A stretch of DNA of 5,164 bases from Treponema sp. (GTDB taxonomy: Bacteria > Spirochaetota > Spirochaetia > Treponematales > Treponemataceae). The translations under genes were made by a program, and so were the position numbers. This document shows, piece after piece, positions 1 to 5,164 of this stretch. The notes under the pieces are model-generated. The model was not told where the DNA came from. It made no database searches and saw only the letters and a list, made by a program, of their open reading frames with translations. The stretch is from contig JAEDGP010000107.1 in NCBI GenBank assembly GCA_016297405.1, forward strand, positions 1 through 5,164, given 5' to 3'. Numbering within the stretch: the first letter of the stretch is position 1; each line of letters opens with the position of its first letter.

Positions 1-1
1 G

Positions 2-814
2 ATGGCTCAGAAACATTCCCTTGATGTAACTTCCCTTACTCTTGGCGGACAGCTTGGTGCTTCTTACCTTGTAACTCCATGGCTTTCCCTTTCTGCTGCT
101 TACCGCTATACATACGGAACTCAGGATATGGTTCTTAAATGCGATGACCCAACCTTCAAAGCAATTAACAAAAGCAACGAAATCAGTTATCAGGCAAAAG
201 GTTTTGGTCAGAGCATGGTATTCGGAATCCACGCAAAACCACCTGTAGTTCCAGGTCTTGACCTTTCAGTTCAGTACCAGACATTAAGCCGCATCGACTA
301 CGATGTAGACAACGTAAAAGGTGATGTAGCAAAGTTCTATGACATAACAAACGATTCAAAGTTCCGCACTGACTTGCCAGCTGTACTGAATCTTGGTGCT
401 GGATACAGAATCTTAGACCCACTTTATGTTTCACTTAGCTTCAACTACTACTTTAATGACTTCGCTCATCAAGATTCAATTCTTTCCTCAACTGATTATG
501 ACAACTCATGGGAAATAGCAGGCGGAATTGATTACAAAATCAATAAAGCAATTTCGTTGAGTGCAGGTGTTGCATATTCAAATCAGGGAATTACAGACGA
601 TTCAAACAGCACATTCAATCCTGTTTTGGACAGTCTTACAATCGGTGGAGGTCTGGAAATCACTCCTGTTGATAATCTTACAGTTACAGCTTCTGCACTT
701 TATGCAAAATACTATGATGCAGATTTTTATCTTGAAGGAAACAAAACTGAACTTTCAAAGAAACTTTGGATGCTTAGCTTAGCTGCAACTTACAAAATTC
801 CATTCAACAAGTAA
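2..814 (+). CDS. FadL/OmpP1-like outer-membrane beta-barrel protein, 3' part (5' truncated)
   Basis: The frame is open to the left edge. The first Met lies one base in and has no signal peptide or ribosome site, so the true start is upstream; 270 residues are visible, whereas FadL-type proteins usually have about 400-450. The visible part is a run of amphipathic beta-hairpins joined by polar loops: residues 12-39, 71-98, 127-151, 170-193 and 211-237, then a last strand at 256-267. The hairpins share a pattern of small and aromatic residues (LGGQLGASY, LNLGAGYRI, IAGGIDYKI, TIGGGLEI). Phrases such as DLPAVLNLGAGYRI resemble the C-terminal half of the OMPP1/FadL/TodX family, which passes hydrophobic compounds across the outer membrane. 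The protein ends in FNK rather than the C-terminal aromatic residue usual for barrel assembly. It has its own weak terminator and is probably transcribed apart from the genes downstream. The barrel call is firm, the FadL assignment moderately so, and the substrate is unknown. Confidence 0.75.
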   Translation: MAQKHSLDVTSLTLGGQLGASYLVTPWLSLSAAYRYTYGTQDMVLKCDDPTFKAINKSNEISYQAKGFGQSMVFGIHAKPPVVPGLDLSVQYQTLSRIDYDVDNVKGDVAKFYDITNDSKFRTDLPAVLNLGAGYRILDPLYVSLSFNYYFNDFAHQDSILSSTDYDNSWEIAGGIDYKINKAISLSAGVAYSNQGITDDSNSTFNPVLDSLTIGGGLEITPVDNLTVTASALYAKYYDADFYLEGNKTELSKKLWMLSLAATYKIPFNK

Positions 815-822
815 ATAATTGT

Positions 823-860
823 TCTGGCTTCTCCTTATCAACATACAAGCCAGACTTTTA
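823..860 (+). terminator. Probable weak intrinsic terminator of the barrel gene
   Basis: TCTGGCTT (823-830) can pair perfectly with AAGCCAGA (847-854) around a 16-nt loop, and CTTTTA follows. The hairpin begins 8 nt after the TAA stop, where a terminator is expected. The long loop and short T-run make it weak, so some read-through into the structured spacer is likely. Confidence 0.5.
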
Positions 861-864
861 TGAT
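835..864 (+). promoter_or_regulatory. Possible sigma70-type promoter reading into the structured spacer
   Basis: TTATCA (835-840, four of six matches to TTGACA) is separated by 18 nt from TATGAT (859-864, five of six matches to TATAAT). Transcription would start near 871 and run through the hairpins to the strong terminator at 999-1040. The motif overlaps the weak terminator hairpin. In AT-rich spacers such matches are common by chance, so this is a low-confidence call. Confidence 0.2.
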
Positions 865-885
865 ATGCCAGGCAAATAAAAAAAT

Positions 886-945
886 TATGCAACAGCATTG
901 GCTTGGCCCAAGAAAAAGGAAAATATTTCCTTTTTCTATTGCATA
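886..945. repeat. Nested inverted repeats: 12-bp perfect hairpin inside a 7-bp outer stem
   Basis: The inner arms AGAAAAAGGAAA (911-922) and TTTCCTTTTTCT (926-937) are perfectly complementary around a 3-nt loop, ATA. Outside them TATGCAA (886-892) pairs with TTGCATA (939-945). On the right only one base separates the two stems, while on the left 18 nt remain unpaired and contain a near-palindrome, CTTGGCCCAAG (902-912). No reading frame of note crosses it. It could be an RNA structure, a transcription-terminating or mRNA-stabilising hairpin, or a copy of a dispersed intergenic repeat. The sequence alone does not decide. Confidence 0.6.
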
Positions 946-946
946 G

Positions 947-973
947 AATCGATTACGGACCAAAATCGATTTT
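947..973. repeat. Paired AATCGATT motifs in the spacer
   Basis: AATCGATT occurs at 947-954 and again at 964-971, inside the 12-bp palindrome AAAATCGATTTT (962-973). Each copy is its own reverse complement, so the two can also pair with each other around a 9-nt loop. An alternative pairing joins GACCA (958-962) with TGGTC (987-991). It could be a pair of operator-like sites or part of the folded RNA described for this spacer. No regulator is encoded in the window. Confidence 0.4.
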
Positions 974-998
974 ATGTGCGGCCCACTGGTCGAAAATC

Positions 999-1040
999 AT
1001 CCCTAAAAGCGTTTAAGTCCATCGCTTTTAGGGATTTTTT
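999..1040 (+). terminator. Strong Rho-independent terminator
   Basis: ATCCCTAAAAGCG (999-1011) and CGCTTTTAGGGAT (1023-1035) form a perfect 13-bp stem with an 11-nt loop, and the T-run 1035-1040 follows directly. It is the best terminator in the window. It lies 185 nt after the barrel gene's stop and only 26 nt before the methyltransferase start, so it either catches read-through from the barrel gene or ends a separate short transcript from the spacer. It also insulates the downstream operon. I found no competing upstream sequence that would make it a regulated attenuator. Confidence 0.88.
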
Positions 1041-1050
1041 ATTTAAAAAG

Positions 1051-1065
1051 TGCTAGAATGTTCTT
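1051..1065 (+). promoter_or_regulatory. Extended -10 promoter of the methyltransferase operon, likely leaderless
   Basis: TGCTAGAAT (1051-1059) matches the extended -10 form TGnTATAAT with one mismatch. No good -35 element lies 16-18 nt upstream, where the terminator's stem and T-run sit, and an extended -10 often works without one. Six bases (1060-1065) separate the hexamer from the ATG at 1066, so the expected start of transcription is on or next to the A of the start codon. There is no Shine-Dalgarno sequence in 1041-1065, which fits a leaderless mRNA. Confidence 0.55.
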
Positions 1066-1815
1066 ATGGAAAACAAAGAATGGTTTGAAAGCGAAGAATT
1101 CTGGAAAAACTTCGGTCCTGTAATGTTCGATGGACCTCGCTGGGCTGAAGCTCCAGCTGTGGCAGAAGCTGTAGTATCAATGGCAAATGTTAAGAGTGGA
1201 GCAAAAATTCTTGATGCAGGCTGCGGTCCTGGAAGAATCAGCGTTGAGCTTGCACTTTTGGGCATGGATGTAACCGGTGTGGATATTATCCAGGCTGAAC
1301 TTGATGCAGCAAAAGAAACTGCTTTGGATGAAGGTGTTTCAATCAATTTCATAAAACAGGATCTTCGCACATTCAATTCTGAAAAAAAATACGATCTGGC
1401 TTTAAATCTTTATACTTCATTTGGATATTGCGATACTCCTGAAGAAGATTTTTCCATTGTGCAGAATATCTACAATAGCCTTAAAGACGGCGGAAAATTT
1501 ATACTTGAATGCACAAGCCGTGAAAGTGCTATCCTTTGTTTTACTGAAGGAGAATGGTTTGAAAGATCGGGGCTTACAGTTCTTACAGATTTTTCCGTTG
1601 TAGGCGCCTGGGAAGGACTACGTTCAAAGTGGACAATCATAAATCAGCAGAACCAGCGCATTGAACATGAATTCGTTCAGCGTCTTTACTCTGGCACAGA
1701 TTATATTGCAATCATGAAAAAAGCTGGATTCAAAGATGCAAAGGTCTATGGAGGCTACGACCTTCGCCCCTATGATCAGAATGCGACCACAATGGTAATA
1801 ATTGCCACAAAGTAG
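1066..1815 (+). CDS. Class I SAM-dependent methyltransferase
   Basis: A 249-residue soluble protein with a Rossmann-type methyltransferase core. Motif I is ILDAGCGPGRISVELA (residues 48-63), whose Asp50 and Gly52, Gly54 and Gly56 form the SAM-binding loop. VTGVDI (69-74) carries the acidic Asp73 that normally holds the SAM ribose. KQDLRTF (97-103) gives the adenine-side Asp99. YDLALNLYTSFGY (109-121) and LKDGGKFILE (139-148) are the later core motifs. A short N-terminal helix rich in Trp and Phe (residues 5-20) precedes the core, and a mixed C-terminal part (155-249) probably forms the substrate lid. The fold belongs to the broad Methyltransf_11/25 group, and the acceptor cannot be predicted. 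The start at 1066 is chosen because the N-terminal WFESEEFWKNFG segment looks native and the upstream promoter fits it. It is the first gene of the three-gene operon. Confidence 0.9.
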   Translation: MENKEWFESEEFWKNFGPVMFDGPRWAEAPAVAEAVVSMANVKSGAKILDAGCGPGRISVELALLGMDVTGVDIIQAELDAAKETALDEGVSINFIKQDLRTFNSEKKYDLALNLYTSFGYCDTPEEDFSIVQNIYNSLKDGGKFILECTSRESAILCFTEGEWFERSGLTVLTDFSVVGAWEGLRSKWTIINQQNQRIEHEFVQRLYSGTDYIAIMKKAGFKDAKVYGGYDLRPYDQNATTMVIIATK

Positions 1816-1821
1816 GAAATC
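1814..1821 (+). promoter_or_regulatory. Ribosome binding site of the FAD oxidoreductase, overlapping the previous stop
   Basis: AGGAA (1814-1818) begins inside the TAG stop of the methyltransferase gene and lies just ahead of the ATG at 1822. The intergenic gap is only 6 nt. This fixes the start and suggests translational coupling, in which ribosomes finishing the first gene restart on the second. Confidence 0.6.
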
Positions 1822-3444
1822 ATGGTAAAAGAAATTAATGTAACAATAAAGGCTCAGGATGAGAAAAACGATTCGCTAATCCAAAGATTATGCTTTGATC
1901 AGCTTTTTAAAAGCGGAATAAAAGCAAAAAAAGACGAAATAAAGTTTGTGTTTACAAAAAAATCCATTGATGCAAGACACGGACAGTTGAAATTAAACTT
2001 GAAATTCAAAGCATACATTGGCGAAGAGCCAGAAGACGCTTGCCAACGCCTGCCGCAATGGAAAAAAGCAGACGGAAACAAAAATGTCTTAATAATCGGA
2101 AGCGGACCTGCAGGACTTTTTGCAGCATTGAAGCTTTTAGAAAAAGGAATCAAGCCTGTAATTATTGAAAGGGGCGAAGAAACACAAAAGCGCCGCAAAG
2201 ATATTGCAAAAATCAGTACCCAGGATTTCGTAAATTCTGATTCCAATTATTGTTTTGGCGAAGGTGGGGCAGGAGCTTTTTCTGATGGAAAACTGTATAC
2301 AAGAAGCAACAAACGTGGGGATATTTCAAAAATTCTTTCGATTTTTGCAAATTTTGGAGCTGATCCAAAAATCCTCACTGATGCCCATCCTCATATTGGA
2401 ACAAACAAACTGCCTTCTGTGATCAATGCAATGAAAAATAAGATTGTGGAACTTGGTGGCGAAATCAGATTCAATTTACGTTGTACTGATTTTATCCTTG
2501 AAAACAGTACAGATGATTCTAAAAGAATCACTGGAGTAAAATGCAACAATGTATTTACAGGTGAAGAATTTTCTTTTTATGCTGATGCGGTCATTCTTGC
2601 CACGGGGCATTCTGCTTTTGATATTTACGAATTACTTGGAAAAACATCACCAGAATCACTTGAAGCAAAAACTTTCGCAATGGGAGTGCGGGTTGAACAC
2701 CCTCGGGAACTGATTGACAGCATCCAATATAGAGGTAAAACCGGGCAAGAAAACCTTGGTGCCGCAGAATATCGACTTACAACTCAAGTTGAAGATAGAG
2801 GCGTTTTCTCTTTTTGCATGTGTCCTGGAGGATTTGTAGTTCCATCTGCATCAATGGACGATGAGATAGTTGTAAACGGAATGAGCTGTGCTGAGCGAAA
2901 TTCCAGATGGTCCAATGCGGCAATCGTAGTTCAGACATTGCCAGAAGACATTCCTGAAGAATATGTGCAGATGGCAAAGGCTGCCGGTTGCAAAGAACTA
3001 GCCGGGCTTTACTTTAGAAAATCAATCGAAAAAATGACAAAGCAAAACGGCAAAGGACAAGCCGCTCCTGCGCAAAGACTTACAGACTTTCTGGCAGAAC
3101 GAAGTTCAAAAGATTTTCCAAAAACAAGCTATACCCCTGGAATCGTAAGTTCAAGGCTTGACGTCTGGCTTCCAAAGCAAATTGCAAGCCGCCTTTCACA
3201 AGCCTTCAAAAATTTTGACCGCATGATGCATGGTTTTATCACAAAGGATGCAATATTGATTGCAAGCGAAACCAGAACAAGCACTCCAGTTCGTATCCTT
3301 AGAGACAAGGAATCATTTGAGTGTCTAGGAATCAAAAAACTTTATCCTTGCGGAGAAGGCTCAGGCTACTCAGGAGGAATTGTTTCTTCGGCCATGGACG
3401 GAGAAAATGCAGCAGCTGCGATTATTGGAAAGTTTTTAAAATGA
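1822..3444 (+). CDS. FAD-dependent dehydrogenase of the COG2509 type
   Basis: A 540-residue predicted cytoplasmic flavoprotein. Residues 1-85 form a separate N-terminal domain with an alternating pattern (MVKEINVTIKAQ, LKLNLKFKAYIG) that this family carries ahead of the flavin fold. VLIIGSGPAGLFAA (89-102) is the dinucleotide-binding GxGxxG motif, and VIIERGE (113-119) supplies Glu116 for the FAD ribose. The conserved block NYCFGEGGAGAFSDGKLYT (142-160), DAHPHIGTNKLP (187-198), VILATGH (257-263), FCMCPGGFVVPS (331-342) and the C-terminal FAD segment LYPCGEGSGYSGGIVSSAMDG, given here in pieces as LYPCGEGSG (508-516) and YSGGIVSSAMDG (516-527), are all intact. Length is normal for the family (about 520-550). 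The family is widespread in anaerobes but, as far as I know, has no settled substrate. It is second in the operon, between the methyltransferase and the radical SAM gene, and may act as a reductase in the same process, though this is inference. Confidence 0.92.
   Translation: MVKEINVTIKAQDEKNDSLIQRLCFDQLFKSGIKAKKDEIKFVFTKKSIDARHGQLKLNLKFKAYIGEEPEDACQRLPQWKKADGNKNVLIIGSGPAGLFAALKLLEKGIKPVIIERGEETQKRRKDIAKISTQDFVNSDSNYCFGEGGAGAFSDGKLYTRSNKRGDISKILSIFANFGADPKILTDAHPHIGTNKLPSVINAMKNKIVELGGEIRFNLRCTDFILENSTDDSKRITGVKCNNVFTGEEFSFYADAVILATGHSAFDIYELLGKTSPESLEAKTFAMGVRVEHPRELIDSIQYRGKTGQENLGAAEYRLTTQVEDRGVFSFCMCPGGFVVPSASMDDEIVVNGMSCAERNSRWSNAAIVVQTLPEDIPEEYVQMAKAAGCKELAGLYFRKSIEKMTKQNGKGQAAPAQRLTDFLAERSSKDFPKTSYTPGIVSSRLDVWLPKQIASRLSQAFKNFDRMMHGFITKDAILIASETRTSTPVRILRDKESFECLGIKKLYPCGEGSGYSGGIVSSAMDGENAAAAIIGKFLK
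3427..3432 (+). promoter_or_regulatory. Ribosome binding site of the radical SAM gene
   Basis: GGAAAG lies 8 nt before the ATG at 3441 and inside the last codons of the preceding gene. Together with the ATGA overlap it supports this start and coupled translation of the two genes. Confidence 0.55.
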
Positions 3445-5164
3445 AAGTTGTCTGCACTACCCTTTTAATCGAAACTTCACCTCAAGCATTACCTTTGGGA
3501 GCCGCCTGCATCGTAAGCGCAATAAAACATAACAAGGCCACAAAAGATATCGCTGAATCAACTCTTATTGCCATCAGCCAGGAAGATAAGGGCTACCAGG
3601 TTGCGAAAGAAAAGAATCAGCATATCCAATATATAGTTGACCAGATTTGCAAAGATGGTGTTCCCCACTTCGCCTGCTTCAGCGTTTACGTATGGAACAG
3701 AAAAGAACTGGAAGAAGCTGCAAAACTCATTAAAGAAAAATATCCAACCATAATCACAATTGCCGGTGGCCCTGAAGTTACTGCAAATCCGCAGAGCTTT
3801 AGCGCATTTGATTATACCGTTGCCGGAGAAGGCGAACTTGCAATGCCAGAACTTATTCGCCTTGCTTATGACGGTAAAACTGCAGAAATTCCTGGAGTTT
3901 ATGCAAAGATTTTAAAAGAACATAATGTGGATTGTTCAAATCCGCAACTTTCTGTGTGTCGGGCAACACCTCCAAATCTTGCCGAAATTTCATCTCCATA
4001 TCTGGATGGAACATTGGACGTTTCTCAATATGGCGGAGCGCTTTGGGAACTTGCTCGGGGATGCCCATTCAAATGTTCTTACTGCTATGAATCAAAAGGT
4101 GAAAAAAAGATTCAATATTTCCCCATTGAAAGAATACAGAAAGAAATCGAGCTTTTCAATCAGAAAAAAATCAGCCAGGTTTTTGTTCTGGATCCTACCT
4201 ACAATGCAAACAAAAAAAGAGCCATTGAGCTTTTGAACCTTATAGCAAAAAAAGCGCCTGGCATGTTCTTCTATTTTGAAGCCAGGGCTGAATTTATTGA
4301 CAGGGAACTTGCAAAGGCATTCACGAAAATTCCTTGCGCACTTCAATTTGGTCTTCAAAGCTCAGATCCAGAAGTTCTTTCATACGTACATAGAACTTTG
4401 GACAAAAAGATTTTCACAAAAAATATTGGTTACCTGAATGAAACAGGTGCAATTTTTGGTTTCGATTTGATTTATGGACTTCCAAAAGACACTCTTGAAG
4501 GATTCAAAAAAAGCATTGACTTTGCGCTGAACCTTTATCCAAACAATCTGGAAACATTTTGTCTTAGCGTATTGCCCGGCACAGATCTTGCAGACGATGC
4601 AAAAGAGCTTGGCCTTGAATACGAAGAGACTGCACCTTATCATGTCATAAAAACAGACCGCTTTTCTGTAAAAGACATGGAAGCAGCCGCAACACTGAGC
4701 CATGCATGCAACGTTTTTTATAACCAAGGTCGTGCAGTACCATGGTTCAACAGCGTTTGTCGATTACTAAAAGCTCGTCCTGCCATTCTTTTGGAACGAT
4801 TTGCGGCCTATATAAAAGCTAACAATAAAGATGAATACAACAATAGTATTGAAAAACTTGATTTTGCATGCTTCAAACATGAAAAAATTGAATCTATACA
4901 GTTGGAATTTTTAAAAGGTGAGTTTTCCCGCTGCGGCAAACAAAAGGAATGGAAGGCCGCAGAAAGCATAATCCGCTTTAACGGAGCTCTTTCACGGGTG
5001 GAAGCAAACAAAAGCATGAAAGAAAGCATAAGATTAGCTTATCACCCTGACGATCTTGCAACACCTTATGCTACCGACATAAAATTTTTTACCCAGAACT
5101 GCCAGAACTATAACTGCACGACGCAAATCTTCTATGGAAAAAACGGTCCTCAATGGAAATGCCA
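3441..5164 (+). CDS. B12-binding-domain radical SAM protein, 3' end beyond the window
   Basis: A frame of 574 complete codons runs from the ATG that overlaps the previous TGA (ATGA, 3441-3444) to the right edge without a stop. Residues 1-150 look like a cobalamin-binding Rossmann domain: the TSPQALPLGAACIVSAI opening, ACFSVYVWN, then IAGGPEVTANP (Gly109-Gly110) and VAGEGE (127-132). The DxHxxG motif that gives base-off cobalamin binding is absent, as is usual in B12-radical SAM enzymes. The radical SAM core starts with ARGCPFKCSYCYE. Its Cys208, Cys212 and Cys215 form the CxxxCxxC motif that binds the 4Fe-4S cluster and SAM. GFDLIYGLPKDT (340-351) and VLPGTDL are later core motifs typical of the superfamily. 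A helical C-terminal region follows, with a notable ACNVFYNQGRAVPWF segment (422-436). It may correspond to DUF4080 or a related uncharacterised extension. The chemistry could be a methylation or rearrangement. The substrate is unknown and no precursor peptide is visible nearby. Confidence 0.9.
   Translation, partial: MKVVCTTLLIETSPQALPLGAACIVSAIKHNKATKDIAESTLIAISQEDKGYQVAKEKNQHIQYIVDQICKDGVPHFACFSVYVWNRKELEEAAKLIKEKYPTIITIAGGPEVTANPQSFSAFDYTVAGEGELAMPELIRLAYDGKTAEIPGVYAKILKEHNVDCSNPQLSVCRATPPNLAEISSPYLDGTLDVSQYGGALWELARGCPFKCSYCYESKGEKKIQYFPIERIQKEIELFNQKKISQVFVLDPTYNANKKRAIELLNLIAKKAPGMFFYFEARAEFIDRELAKAFTKIPCALQFGLQSSDPEVLSYVHRTLDKKIFTKNIGYLNETGAIFGFDLIYGLPKDTLEGFKKSIDFALNLYPNNLETFCLSVLPGTDLADDAKELGLEYEETAPYHVIKTDRFSVKDMEAAATLSHACNVFYNQGRAVPWFNSVCRLLKARPAILLERFAAYIKANNKDEYNNSIEKLDFACFKHEKIESIQLEFLKGEFSRCGKQKEWKAAESIIRFNGALSRVEANKSMKESIRLAYHPDDLATPYATDIKFFTQNCQNYNCTTQIFYGKNGPQWKC

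Noticed and set aside
2..4. ATG at base 2 as the true start of the barrel gene.
   Set aside because: There is no signal peptide after it, the protein would be much shorter than its family, and there is no upstream sequence in which to see a ribosome site.
978..992. GCGGCCCACTGGTCG resembles the CCACTG part of cobalamin riboswitches, tempting because a B12-type enzyme is encoded downstream.
   Set aside because: The rest of the riboswitch is absent: there is no B12 box of the GCCAGGATACCTGCC type and no matching upstream core. The promoter for the operon also lies downstream of this site, so it would not be in the mRNA.
999..1040. Terminator before the operon read as a regulated attenuator.
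   Set aside because: No upstream segment can form a convincing alternative pairing with either terminator arm, and a separate promoter at 1051-1059 starts after it.
1053..1376. Minus-strand open frame of 107 codons crossing the promoter and methyltransferase start.
   Set aside because: It is antisense to the conserved SAM-binding motif, has low-complexity Ser/Ala composition, and shows no start signal.
3925..4236. Plus-strand open frame of 103 codons in another phase.
   Set aside because: It overlaps the radical SAM core, including the CxxxCxxC codons, in a different frame and reads as an unstructured basic sequence.
4380..4727. Minus-strand open frame of 115 codons with many cysteines.
   Set aside because: It lies wholly within the radical SAM gene, has no ribosome site, and its composition is explained as the antisense shadow of that gene.

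Overview
The window looks like an ordinary chromosomal segment of a low-to-moderate GC, host-associated or anaerobic bacterium. A spirochaete of the genus Treponema is my best guess. The reasons are a FadL/OmpP1-type outer-membrane barrel (so the cell has an outer membrane), the A/T-rich codon use, and next to it a FAD oxidoreductase and a B12-type radical SAM enzyme of kinds common in anaerobes. The genus is inferred from protein character only, since no rRNA or marker gene is present.

Layout. Bases 2-814 hold the 3' part of an outer-membrane beta-barrel gene whose start lies upstream of the window. Bases 815-1065 are non-coding and unusually rich in inverted repeats: a weak terminator-like hairpin just after the barrel gene, a 12-bp perfect AT-rich hairpin (911-937) inside a longer-range 7-bp stem, an AATCGATT pair that can fold, and a strong 13-bp intrinsic terminator (999-1040). 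An extended -10 promoter (1051-1059) follows immediately and is placed so that transcription should begin at, or within a base or so of, the A of the next ATG.

From 1066 to the right edge there is one tightly packed plus-strand operon. It encodes a class I SAM-dependent methyltransferase (1066-1815), a COG2509-type FAD-dependent dehydrogenase (1822-3444, 6-nt gap) and a B12-binding-domain radical SAM protein (3441 to beyond 5164, ATGA overlap). The last gene has no stop codon inside the window, so a search for closed reading frames misses it. It is nevertheless clearly coding, with a canonical CxxxCxxC cluster motif at residues 208-215.

The three enzymes have general chemistry that can be read from sequence (methyl transfer, flavin redox, radical chemistry with possible cobalamin), but their substrates cannot. 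Their spacing suggests co-expression. Whether they form one pathway is open. I see no CRISPR array, tRNA, rRNA, transposon or phage signature. The minus strand shows only shadow reading frames.
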